Positions 8,694 to 17,018 of a stretch of DNA of 64,000 nucleotides are shown piece by piece. Made by a program: the position numbers and the translations under genes. Each line of letters opens with the position of its first letter. Position 1 is the stretch's first letter. The notes beneath the pieces are model-generated. The model was not told where the DNA came from, made no database searches, and worked only from the letters and a program-made list of their open reading frames with translations. The DNA is from Chryseobacterium formosum (lineage in GTDB: Bacteria > Bacteroidota > Bacteroidia > Flavobacteriales > Weeksellaceae): contig NZ_JAOVZW010000013.1 of assembly GCF_026460885.1 (NCBI RefSeq), positions 186,001 to 250,000 of the forward strand, written 5' to 3'.

Positions 8694-10601
8694 TTAAATT
8701 CTCTCATTTTTAATTTCCTCCACAATTTCAGGATTCAATAGAGTAGAAGTGTCGCCGAAATTACTAAAATCTCCTTCGGCAATTTTTCTTAAAATTCTAC
8801 GCATAATCTTTCCTGAACGGGTTTTCGGAAGTCCTGAGACAAACTGAATTTTATCCAGTTTTGCGATCGGGCCAATCTGATCTGAGATCAACTGATTAAT
8901 TTCCTTTACTAAATTTTCCTGCTTTCTGTCTGATCCAGAATCTTTTAAAATCACAAAACCGTACAAAGCACTTCCTTTGATGTCGTGCGGGAAACCAACA
9001 ATTGCAGATTCTGCAACCGCCGGATGTTCGTTGATGCTGTCTTCAATCGGTGCAGTTCCCAAATTATGTCCGGAAACAATCACCACATCATCCACACGAC
9101 CGGTAATTCTGTAATAACCGACTTCGTCTCTCAAAGCACCGTCACCAGTAAAATATTTCCCCGGAAATGCGGAAAAGTAAGTCTCCTTATATCTTTGATG
9201 GTCGCCCCAAATTGTTCTTGCAATTCCCGGCCACGGAAAACGGATGCACAAGTTTCCTGTTACCTGATTTCCTGTAATTTCGTTGCGTTTATCGTCCATT
9301 AAGACAGGTTGAATTCCAGGTAACGGAAGTGTTGCGTAAGTTGGTTTTGTCGGTGTTACGAATGGAATTGGAGAAATCATAATTCCCCCGGTTTCTGTCT
9401 GCCACCATGTGTCGACAATCGGGCATTTTTTTCTCCCCACATGATCGTTAAACCAGTGCCATGCCTCATCGTTAATAGGTTCACCAACAGATCCGATCAC
9501 TCTCAATGAACTTAAATCGTGTTTGTCAACCCATTCAGCGCTCTCTTTTGCTAAAGACCGAATGGCGGTTGGTGCAGTGTAGAATTGGGTAACTTTATGC
9601 TTTTCAATTACTTCCCAGAATCTATCAGGCTCAGGATAAGTCGGAACTCCTTCGAAAATCACGGTGGTTGCACCATTCAATAAAGGCCCGTAAAGAATGT
9701 ATGAATGCCCTGTAATCCAGCCAATATCTGCGGTACACCAATAGATGTCATTTTCCTGATAATTGAAAACATTTTTGAAAGTGTAAGCGGAATACACCAT
9801 GTAGCCAGCGGAAGTGTGAAGCATTCCCTTTGGTTTTCCCGTAGAACCTGAAGTGTACAAAATGAACAAAGGATCTTCTGCATCCATGATGATCGTCACG
9901 AAATCTGCGGAAGCTTTTTCATACAGATCAGCCATCCAGAAATCTCTGCCTTCCTTCATGTTTACCTCGTTGTTGGTTCTTTTGACCACCAAAGTTTTTT
10001 CGATAGTCGGACATTTTTCCAACGCTTCATCGATAATTGATTTTAAATCTAAAACTTTGTTGCCTCTGTAACTTCCGTCTGAAGTAATCAGCATTTTTGC
10101 GCCGCAGTCATTTACTCTAGAAACTACCGCTGAAGCTGAAAATCCGGCGAAAATAACTGAATGTACAGCTCCGAGTTTTGCGCAGGCCAACATTGTAACT
10201 GCCAGCTCAGGAATCATCGGAAGATAGATGCAGACTCTGTCGCCCTTTTCAATACCCATGTCTTTTAGAACATTGGCTGTTTTGTTAACCCTTTCATACA
10301 GTTCGTTATAGGAAATATGCTGCGCTTCTTCTTTTGGGTCGTTGGGTTCCCAGATGATTGCTGTTTTTTCGCCACGTACGGAAAGATGTCTGTCGAGGCA
10401 GTTTTTAGTGATATTTAATTTAGCATCTTTAAACCATGTGATTTTTGCTTCATTCATATCATATTTTACCACTTTGCTCCATCTTTGGTACCAAACAAAA
10501 TTTTGGTCAGCCACTTTATCCCAGAATTTTTTCGGGTTTTTGATTGATTTTTTGTACTCTTCAAAGTAGTGCGGTAAATCTTCTATCACGTAATTTCTCA
10601 T
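8694..10601 (-). CDS. acs: Acetyl-CoA synthetase (AMP-forming)
   Basis: 635 residues, close to the usual 640-650. It converts acetate, ATP and CoA to acetyl-CoA through acetyl-AMP. The adenylation core A3 motif LYTSGSTGKPKG is present, as are the ITGHSYILYGPL and WWQTETGG motifs that shape the acetate pocket (the Trp in WWQTETG limits acyl length). The C-terminal catalytic lysine lies in PKTRSGKIMRR (K598), the residue that protein acetyltransferases modify in other bacteria. It heads a minus-strand group with a second synthetase and a sensor kinase, suggesting acetate scavenging. Confidence 0.95.
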   Translation of the reverse strand: MRNYVIEDLPHYFEEYKKSIKNPKKFWDKVADQNFVWYQRWSKVVKYDMNEAKITWFKDAKLNITKNCLDRHLSVRGEKTAIIWEPNDPKEEAQHISYNELYERVNKTANVLKDMGIEKGDRVCIYLPMIPELAVTMLACAKLGAVHSVIFAGFSASAVVSRVNDCGAKMLITSDGSYRGNKVLDLKSIIDEALEKCPTIEKTLVVKRTNNEVNMKEGRDFWMADLYEKASADFVTIIMDAEDPLFILYTSGSTGKPKGMLHTSAGYMVYSAYTFKNVFNYQENDIYWCTADIGWITGHSYILYGPLLNGATTVIFEGVPTYPEPDRFWEVIEKHKVTQFYTAPTAIRSLAKESAEWVDKHDLSSLRVIGSVGEPINDEAWHWFNDHVGRKKCPIVDTWWQTETGGIMISPIPFVTPTKPTYATLPLPGIQPVLMDDKRNEITGNQVTGNLCIRFPWPGIARTIWGDHQRYKETYFSAFPGKYFTGDGALRDEVGYYRITGRVDDVVIVSGHNLGTAPIEDSINEHPAVAESAIVGFPHDIKGSALYGFVILKDSGSDRKQENLVKEINQLISDQIGPIAKLDKIQFVSGLPKTRSGKIMRRILRKIAEGDFSNFGDTSTLLNPEIVEEIKNERI

Positions 10602-10664
10602 ACTTTTTCTTTTTAGAATTATTTATTTTTTAATGTTTAAATTATTTTCTCATGCTTTACATTT

Positions 10665-10732
10665 GAACACAGAGTTCACAAAGCATTTTTTACGTACACT
10701 ACTATAAGTTTCACAAAGCCGTTTCACTTACA
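10665..10732 (-). repeat. Copy E of the oriented pre-gene repeat family
   Basis: Read on the minus strand it contains AAGTGAAACGGCTTTGTGAA and ends with a CTTTGTGAACTCTGTG stretch pointing at the acs start codon. It matches the other copies at 38627, 43737, 51120 and 52591. The rest of the 10602-10771 gap is AT-rich, with nothing else recognisable. Confidence 0.6.
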
Positions 10733-10771
10733 TAATTATAGTGGTGTCCATTCAAATGAATTTTCAAAAAT

Positions 10772-11230
10772 TTAATCCAATTTGAGTTCCATAATTGGTA
10801 AAAATCTGTCTATTATGGATGTTTCAATTTGTCCAAATTTTGTAAACCCGAAGCTTTCATAAAATTTCTGTGCGTTTGGGTCGGCGTCAAGAATTATTCT
10901 TGATCTTTCGCTCTGTTTTATTTTTAAAATGAAATCATTCATTAATAATTTACCATATCCTATACCGATATTTTTAGGTGAAACAAACAGATTATCTAGT
11001 CTCACACTATTATTTTCAGTTTCAAAATAAGAATAATAAGCGATGCTTGATTGATTAACAATTAATTTATACACTTGATTCTTTTGGATGTATTCTGAAG
11101 TAATGGTTAGCAAATCTGACCACTCATCCATTTGTTTATCGGAATATCCCCAGTAAGCCTTTGATGTTTTTGTAATCTCGGTTAAAATCCTGTCGTCATT
11201 GACATTTGCTTTGATAATTTCCGTCATCAC
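10772..11230 (-). CDS. GNAT-family N-acetyltransferase
   Basis: 152 residues with the GNAT fold. The acetyl-CoA pyrophosphate loop is visible as SPKNIGIGYGKLLMNDF (Q/RxxGxG/A type), and the C-terminal ADPNAQKFYESFGFTKFG closes the fold. Its ATG lies 2 bases downstream of the stop of the acyl-CoA synthetase gene at 11233, so translation is probably coupled. The substrate is unknown. Position between two AMP-forming acyl-CoA synthetases allows the guess that it acetylates their catalytic lysines, as Pat does in Salmonella, but the sequence looks like an ordinary small-molecule GNAT and this is inference. Confidence 0.82.
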   Translation of the reverse strand: MMTEIIKANVNDDRILTEITKTSKAYWGYSDKQMDEWSDLLTITSEYIQKNQVYKLIVNQSSIAYYSYFETENNSVRLDNLFVSPKNIGIGYGKLLMNDFILKIKQSERSRIILDADPNAQKFYESFGFTKFGQIETSIIDRFLPIMELKLD

Positions 11231-11232
11231 AC

Positions 11233-13128
11233 TTAAGTTTGTGAATTTCTGTATTGCAGAATCTTCTCCTTTAATTCCTCAATAATCATCTCATCATCAA
11301 TCGTCGATGGAATCTGAAATTCTTTACCATCAATAATCGCTCTGATTAGTTTTCTTAAAATTTTCCCTGAACGGGTTTTTGGAAGTCTTTTTACGATCAT
11401 TACAGACTTTAGAAATGCTACTGCACCTATTTTTTCTCTGACTTTCAGAATGATTTCTTTTTCAATATTTTCATCAGAAATTTCTGAGCCATTTTTTAAA
11501 ACAACCGTTGCAAAAGGAACCTGTCCGCGTAATTCATCATCAATTCCGACTACTGCACATTCAGCGACATCGGGATGCGAGGAAACAATTTCTTCCATTT
11601 CCGAAGTTGAAAGTCGGTGACCGGCAACGTTGATGACATCATCCACTCTTCCTGTGATAAAAATATAGCCGTCTTCATCTTTAATAGCACCGTCTCCGGA
11701 AAAATAATAACCTTTGTACTGAGATAAATAACTTTTCTCAAAACGCTCGTAATCATTCCAGATTCCCAGCATTGCACCGGGCGGAAGCGGAAGTTTGATA
11801 ACTAAATATCCTTCTTTATGCTCATCCACTTGATATCCATTTTCATCAAAAATTTTAATATCATATCCTGGAATCGGTTTTCCTGCGGAAGCTCTTTTAA
11901 TTTTATAATTATCAGCAAGAGTGAGTAAGCCTAGCATCGGCGAGCCTGATTCTGTCTGCCACCAATGATCGATGGCGGGTACACGGATATACTTTTCAAA
12001 CCAATCCAAAGTTGCAACATCGCATCTTTCGCCTGCCAAAAACTGTTTTTTGAAATGGCTTAAATCATATTTCTTTACTAATTCGCCATTCGGATCTTCT
12101 TTTTTAATCGCTCTGATGGCTGTAGGAGCCGTAAACATTGCGGAAACTTTGTACTCAGAAATAATTCTCCAAAAAGTTCCTGCATCGGGAGTCATAATTG
12201 GTTTTCCTTCGAAAATAATAGTGGTGTTTCTGTTGATCAAAGGTCCATAAACGCTGTAACTGTGTCCAACTGCCCAGCCAAAATCGGAAGCCGCCCAAAA
12301 CGTTTCGCCTTGTTCAATTCCATAGATGTATTTCATGGAAAATTTCAAAGCAGTTGCATAGCCGCCTGTATCTCTCGTTATGCCTTTTGGTTTTCCGGTA
12401 GTTCCTGAAGTATATAAAAGATAAAGCGGATGATTCGATTCCACAGAAACACAATCTGCAGGCTCAGACTTTTCAACCAATTCTTCGTAATCGATTATGC
12501 CTTCAAACATTTCATCCTGATTGTCGATTAATCTTCTGTTAAAAACAATGATATTTTCGACTTTATCCTGTGCCAGTTCGATTGCTTTTTCAACTAAAGG
12601 TAAATAAGGAATTCTTTTGGCAATTTCTATTCCTGCTGTGGCTGTAATCAAAGCTTTCGGTTTGCAGTCATCAATTCTCACAACCAGTTCATGAGGTGCA
12701 AAACCTCCGAAAACCACATTGTGAATTACGCCGATTCTCGCACAGGCCAACATCGCAAAAAGCGTCTGAGGAATCATCGGCATATAAATGACTGCGGTAT
12801 CGCCTTTTTTTAAGCCTAAAGAAACCAATCCGCCAGCTAATTTTGAAATTTCTTTTTTAGCCTGATTAAAGGTGTATTTTATTTTATGGTTGGTAACGGG
12901 AGAATCGTAGATAATCGCTGTTTCTTCTCCAAAACCATCTTCAATATGTTTGTCAATGCAGAGATAAGACATGTTGAGTTTTCCGTCTGCAAACCATTGG
13001 GTGTAATCATTTCCGTCCTTTGAAATAATTGTTTCTGGAAATTCAAACCACGAAATTTCCTGAGCCTGTTCTTTCCAGAACTGCTCTTTGTTTTCTATGC
13101 TTTGTTTAAATAGATTATCTGTGTTCAT
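11233..13128 (-). CDS. AMP-forming acyl-CoA synthetase, propionyl-CoA synthetase-like
   Basis: 631 residues, homologous to acs but clearly distinct. The adenylation motif LYTSGTTGKPKG, the aromatic HWWQTESG and the catalytic lysine region PKTRSGKILRK (K589) are all present. Length and the ASDFGWAVGHSYSVYGPL segment resemble PrpE propionate-CoA ligases and the related acyl-CoA synthetase short-chain family (ACSS3) more than Acs. The likely reaction is propionate (or another short acid) plus ATP and CoA to the acyl-CoA. The gene directly precedes the GNAT and follows the response regulator on the same strand. The exact acid cannot be fixed from sequence alone. Confidence 0.85.
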   Translation of the reverse strand: MNTDNLFKQSIENKEQFWKEQAQEISWFEFPETIISKDGNDYTQWFADGKLNMSYLCIDKHIEDGFGEETAIIYDSPVTNHKIKYTFNQAKKEISKLAGGLVSLGLKKGDTAVIYMPMIPQTLFAMLACARIGVIHNVVFGGFAPHELVVRIDDCKPKALITATAGIEIAKRIPYLPLVEKAIELAQDKVENIIVFNRRLIDNQDEMFEGIIDYEELVEKSEPADCVSVESNHPLYLLYTSGTTGKPKGITRDTGGYATALKFSMKYIYGIEQGETFWAASDFGWAVGHSYSVYGPLINRNTTIIFEGKPIMTPDAGTFWRIISEYKVSAMFTAPTAIRAIKKEDPNGELVKKYDLSHFKKQFLAGERCDVATLDWFEKYIRVPAIDHWWQTESGSPMLGLLTLADNYKIKRASAGKPIPGYDIKIFDENGYQVDEHKEGYLVIKLPLPPGAMLGIWNDYERFEKSYLSQYKGYYFSGDGAIKDEDGYIFITGRVDDVINVAGHRLSTSEMEEIVSSHPDVAECAVVGIDDELRGQVPFATVVLKNGSEISDENIEKEIILKVREKIGAVAFLKSVMIVKRLPKTRSGKILRKLIRAIIDGKEFQIPSTIDDEMIIEELKEKILQYRNSQT

Positions 13129-13142
13129 AATTTGTTGTTTTT

Positions 13143-13218
13143 AAAACACGAATTGCACGAATTTTTTCACGAATTGCACTAAATCATTTGCGCAATTTTA
13201 TTTATGATATTCGTGTTT
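13143..13218. repeat. Palindromic intergenic element with CACGAAT units
   Basis: It starts AAAACACGAAT (13143-13153) and ends ATTCGTGTTT (13209-13218), an inverted repeat. Between them the unit CACGAATTGCAC appears twice. The right arm overlaps the end of the response-regulator gene. Confidence 0.5.
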
Positions 13219-13582
13219 AATTAATCAACAGTTCCTCAATCTGAGAAATCAGTTTTTTAATAGAATATGGCTTCGTTACATACGCGTCAGCTCCCATTTC
13301 CAGACCTTTCTCAATATCTTTTGGATTGTTTTTGGCGCTGAGGAACAGAACTTTTGTACTGTTTAAATTTTCATTCTTTTTAATTTCTTCCAAAGTGCTG
13401 TAGCCGTCAAGATTCGGCATCATAATGTCGAGTAAAATCACATCTGGAACAATGGTTTTTAAAAATTCCAAAACTTCAGTTCCATCTCTGGCGATAAAAA
13501 CTTCGTAACCGATTTTCCGAAAACTGTATTCCAGAGACATTAATATCTTGTGCTCGTCGTCGGCGATTAAGATCTTTTTCAT
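13217..13582 (-). CDS. Single-domain response regulator (receiver only)
   Basis: 121 residues, a complete CheY-type receiver with no output domain. Conserved positions are intact: acidic D8/D9 for Mg2+, phospho-acceptor D52 in VILLDIMMPNLDG, S82 and K104. It is encoded 12 bases after the symporter-fused histidine kinase on the same strand and is almost certainly its phosphorylation partner. Relatives of this system in gamma-proteobacteria (CrbR, CbrB) carry DNA-binding outputs. Here the output is missing, so the signal must pass to another protein or protein-protein contact. Confidence 0.92.
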   Translation of the reverse strand: MKKILIADDEHKILMSLEYSFRKIGYEVFIARDGTEVLEFLKTIVPDVILLDIMMPNLDGYSTLEEIKKNENLNSTKVLFLSAKNNPKDIEKGLEMGADAYVTKPYSIKKLISQIEELLIN

Positions 13583-13594
13583 TTTTGTACTTCG

Positions 13595-16291
13595 TTAGGG
13601 TTCAACTTCATGGTCTTTTATATTGTTTTTCGGCAGGATGATGGTAAACGTCACACCCAATCCGCTGTTTTCTGCTTTTATGGTTCCGTTGTGAGCTTCA
13701 ATGATTCGTTTGGAAATCGCTAATCCAAGGCCGCTTCCGGTAGGTTTGATAATGTTTTGATTTTTAGACTGATAAAATTTATCGAAAATCATTTCCAGAT
13801 CTTCTTCGGGAATATTTTTCCCCGTATTGAAAATTTTAATGATCAAATTATCATCTTTTTCTGAAAGTTTCGTCTGTATAATTCCCTGTTCATCGGTGAA
13901 TTTCAAAGCGTTTCCTAAAATATTCTGAAACAACTGGATAAATCTCGCTTCATCATATTCAAATTGATAACGCTTTAATAAATCAAGTTCGCTGACATGA
14001 ATAAATTTCTGCTGAATCAAATGCAGGATAGGATTTAAGGCTTTTTTATAGGTTTCGATAATATTATTTTCCTGAATATTTAAGGCAATTTCTCCGTGTT
14101 GTAGTTTATCTAAGTAGAGAATATCATTAATGATTTCGCTCAAACGGTCAGACTCTGTGATGATATTGTTTAAAAATTCTTTTTTAATATCTAAAGGAAT
14201 ATCGTCGTCATCGGCTAAAATTTCTCCTGCTGAACGTATTGCTGTAATTGGAGTTCTCAGTTCATGCGCTACAGAATCCAGAAAATCATCCTTCTGACGG
14301 TCTTTCACGATGAGATTTTCATTGGCTGCACTGAGGTCGTTGGAAAGCTGTTTCAGCTCTTCAGATTTCTCGGTCAGTTTTTTATTTAGCGTGATATTTT
14401 CTTTTGATTCCTCCAAAATATTTAAAACTTCTTTCAATGAAATTTTATCTTCCTTAGTCACGCCTTCAATCAGGATTTTTGCGGAAGCCGTCCCGATTCT
14501 TCCCGCCAAAAGGTTTTCAGAAAATTTAATAAATCTTGAATCGGCTGTTTCGGTTTGTGAATCGATATTGTATTTAATATTGAAAATCCGCATTGCCTGT
14601 TCTGTTTTCTTTTTGCCTAAAAAACGCTCGAGAATATTTTGAATATCAGAAACATAGGCTGTTCCACGCCAAATAAATGCGTTTTCATGATTTTGAATGT
14701 ATTTATCAATGTCAACATATAGTTCCGCAAAATTTCTCTCACGGTAATTTCCTTTCATGCTTACGGAAAGTATCGTAAATAGGGCAGTGTTAACCAAAAT
14801 CGACCAAAAGAAAATTTCAGGAATTCGGGTTAAAAACGAAATGTCAAAAAACTGAAAAGCATTATACAAATCTCTTAAAACTCCTTTCAATTCAGAATTG
14901 TAAGAAAAATAATACTGTGGAATAATCAATCCGAAGTAACAGATAATTAATCCAGCTAAAAGTCCGGCCACTGCGCCCTGATAACTGCCTCTTCGCCAGA
15001 ATATTGCTCCAAAAAATGCAGGTGCCAACTGAGCAATAATGACAAATGAAATCAGTCCGACAGAATCTAAAGAAGTTTTTAAAATGAAATATTTATAAAA
15101 GGCAAAAGCAACTATAATCAACCCGAAAATCGAGAATTTACGGATATTGGTAATGTTCCGCGTGTTTTGAACTTCATTTTCAGCTTTAAATTTTCCAAGT
15201 AAACCATAAGGAATAATCAGATTGTTTGAAAGCATAATAGACAGAGTAATCGCCGAAATAATAATCATTGAAATACATGAGCTCAAGCCTCCCAAAAACA
15301 CCAGAACAGTAATCAAAGTATTGTCAAAATGTTGCGGAATCAAAATAGAATAGAACTCTGGATTCACGTTTTGTCCGTTAAAAATCAATCGTCCGCCCCA
15401 GGCAATCGGGAAAATGAAAATCGTAAATATCAAAAGATATAAAGGGAAAAACCAGATTGCTGTTTTGATGTGCTTTTCCTGTCTGTTTTCAACGATTGCA
15501 GTGTGAAACTGTCTCGGTAAAATACAGATGGCTGTTCCGGAAATCATGCAGAGAACCATCCAGTTCATCGCGCCTTCAATCCCGTTAAATGTATTTTTTG
15601 CTTTAAAATCAGGGAATTTACTCGCCTTTTGATAGAGGTCTGAAAATCCGTCAAACGCATAATAGATAACGAATAATCCTAAAATGATTATAAAGAATAG
15701 TTTCAGGAAACTTTCCAAGGCGATAGCAGAAATAATTCCTAAACGCTTTTCGGAGGCATCAACATATTTTGTTCCGTAATAGGATGAAAAGACAGCAATT
15801 AGAATGACTACAAAAGTTCCGCTGTCAGTTAAAATATTTTGAGAAAATTTAGTTTCTGTAACCAAATGAAAAGTCTCGGAAATTGCTTTGATTTGTAATC
15901 CGATGTATGGAATAATAGCAAACAGACAAACCAGAGTGATGATTGCACTGAAACTCCGGCTGTTACCATATCTTAATGAAATGAAATCTGCCAAACTGCT
16001 GATTTTATTGACTCTCGAAATGCGGACAATCCGGGTATTAATGTAAATCCAGGCCGGAATCACCATGATCGGGCCAATGTAAATCGGTAAATAATTGAGT
16101 CCGCTTGTCGCTGCTACACCGATACTTCCATAATACGTCCATGCGGTGCAGTACACAGCAAGAGACAATGCATAGATGTAAGGATTATTGATCCACATCT
16201 TACTCTTTTTCTTCTCTGCCAAATGGGCAACCAAGAACAAAAGTGCGAGGTAAATAAGGACAACGATAAATAATGCGAAACTACTCATCAT
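13595..16291 (-). CDS. Sensor histidine kinase with N-terminal sodium:solute symporter domain
   Basis: 898 residues. Residues about 1-500 are a 13-helix sodium:solute symporter (SLC5/SSS) domain (AWTYYGSIGVAATSGLNYLP, SLADFISLRYGNSRSFSAI). A linker and coiled coil follow, then a HisKA dimerisation domain with phospho-acceptor H676 in SVAHELRTP, and a HATPase domain with the N box NALKFTDEQ, G1 FNTGKNIP and G2 TGSGLGLAISK. The layout matches CbrA and CrbS. CrbS controls acetyl-CoA synthetase in Vibrio and Pseudomonas, which fits the acs and propionyl-CoA synthetase genes downstream. It overlaps a small membrane-protein gene upstream by 11 bases. Confidence 0.93.
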   Translation of the reverse strand: MMSSFALFIVVLIYLALLFLVAHLAEKKKSKMWINNPYIYALSLAVYCTAWTYYGSIGVAATSGLNYLPIYIGPIMVIPAWIYINTRIVRISRVNKISSLADFISLRYGNSRSFSAIITLVCLFAIIPYIGLQIKAISETFHLVTETKFSQNILTDSGTFVVILIAVFSSYYGTKYVDASEKRLGIISAIALESFLKLFFIIILGLFVIYYAFDGFSDLYQKASKFPDFKAKNTFNGIEGAMNWMVLCMISGTAICILPRQFHTAIVENRQEKHIKTAIWFFPLYLLIFTIFIFPIAWGGRLIFNGQNVNPEFYSILIPQHFDNTLITVLVFLGGLSSCISMIIISAITLSIMLSNNLIIPYGLLGKFKAENEVQNTRNITNIRKFSIFGLIIVAFAFYKYFILKTSLDSVGLISFVIIAQLAPAFFGAIFWRRGSYQGAVAGLLAGLIICYFGLIIPQYYFSYNSELKGVLRDLYNAFQFFDISFLTRIPEIFFWSILVNTALFTILSVSMKGNYRERNFAELYVDIDKYIQNHENAFIWRGTAYVSDIQNILERFLGKKKTEQAMRIFNIKYNIDSQTETADSRFIKFSENLLAGRIGTASAKILIEGVTKEDKISLKEVLNILEESKENITLNKKLTEKSEELKQLSNDLSAANENLIVKDRQKDDFLDSVAHELRTPITAIRSAGEILADDDDIPLDIKKEFLNNIITESDRLSEIINDILYLDKLQHGEIALNIQENNIIETYKKALNPILHLIQQKFIHVSELDLLKRYQFEYDEARFIQLFQNILGNALKFTDEQGIIQTKLSEKDDNLIIKIFNTGKNIPEEDLEMIFDKFYQSKNQNIIKPTGSGLGLAISKRIIEAHNGTIKAENSGLGVTFTIILPKNNIKDHEVEP

Positions 16292-16475
16292 ATTTTTTTA
16301 CGATTACAAAAGAAATAATGATGGAAATCATCCAGACTGCAAAGAAATAAACAAGAATCATCGGGTACCCAAAAACCTCCCTTTCACTGTTAAACAACAA
16401 TGAAATAGGAATGCTGAACGCAATCAAAAGACCTACGCTCAGAATAATCAGTTTTTGCTCGTGACGCTTTTTCAT
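16281..16475 (-). CDS. Small two-helix membrane protein coupled to the symporter-kinase
   Basis: 64 residues: a short basic N-terminus (MKKRHEQK), then two hydrophobic helices (about 9-28 and 36-58) and a charged tail. It overlaps the start of the symporter-kinase gene by 11 bases, which implies coupled translation. Small two-helix partners are common next to SLC5 symporters (for example YhdT with PanF, DUF485 with ActP), so it may be an accessory subunit of the sensor domain. This role is inferred from position and topology only. Confidence 0.7.
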   Translation of the reverse strand: MKKRHEQKLIILSVGLLIAFSIPISLLFNSEREVFGYPMILVYFFAVWMISIIISFVIVKKYDE

Positions 16476-16749
16476 AAGTGATTATTGATGAATGGTAGTT
16501 GATTGATTCGAATGTTTAAAGTTTTTTTATATTCAATTTTAATGAAAATTTAAAATAATTCCGCTTTTCTCCAGCCCTAAAATAGAGGAAAACTTCTATT
16601 TAGAATTGACTAAAATAACTACCATGTCATCCTGAGCTTGTCGAAGGATGGGTCGGGGGGATATAATTTCCGGTCAACTTTTTTTATTAAAAACGATAAT
16701 TGATGAACAGACCGAAATCATTCATCAATTATCATCTATCATTTATAAA
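16476..16749. other. Intergenic stretch with dispersed repeat fragments
   Basis: No gene is visible. It contains a 25-bp fragment at 16626-16650 of the widespread 'GTCATCCTGAGC...' type of dispersed repeat, and a perfect 12-bp inverted repeat ATAATTGATGAA / TTCATCAATTAT near 16694-16730. Confidence 0.45.
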
Positions 16750-16974
16750 TTATTTCTCGTCAGAATATTCTCCAGTCAAAGAATAATATCCAAAGATGGC
16801 CAATCCGCCTGTGACAATCGGAACCAATACAAAAAGTATAATGATGCCGAACACAAGGTCTTCCTGTTTTCCTGATGTGATTTTAGGGATGCCCATCACC
16901 GTTATTCCAAAATAGGCAACGATCAGGGCGGCTAAAATCCATACAATGCCTAATATTTTTTTTAATCCGTTCAT
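16750..16974 (-). CDS. Small two-helix membrane protein next to MFS transporter
   Basis: 74 residues with two hydrophobic helices (about 7-27 and 43-66) separated by a short polar loop containing KITSGKQED. It lies 44 bases downstream of the MFS transporter gene on the same strand and may be co-transcribed. Flavobacterial MFS carriers of this type often have such a small neighbour. No biochemical function is known to me. Confidence 0.65.
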   Translation of the reverse strand: MNGLKKILGIVWILAALIVAYFGITVMGIPKITSGKQEDLVFGIIILFVLVPIVTGGLAIFGYYSLTGEYSDEK

Positions 16975-17018
16975 TTTAGTAGATTTAAAATTAATAAATT
17001 TTTGAGTGATTATCCCTA

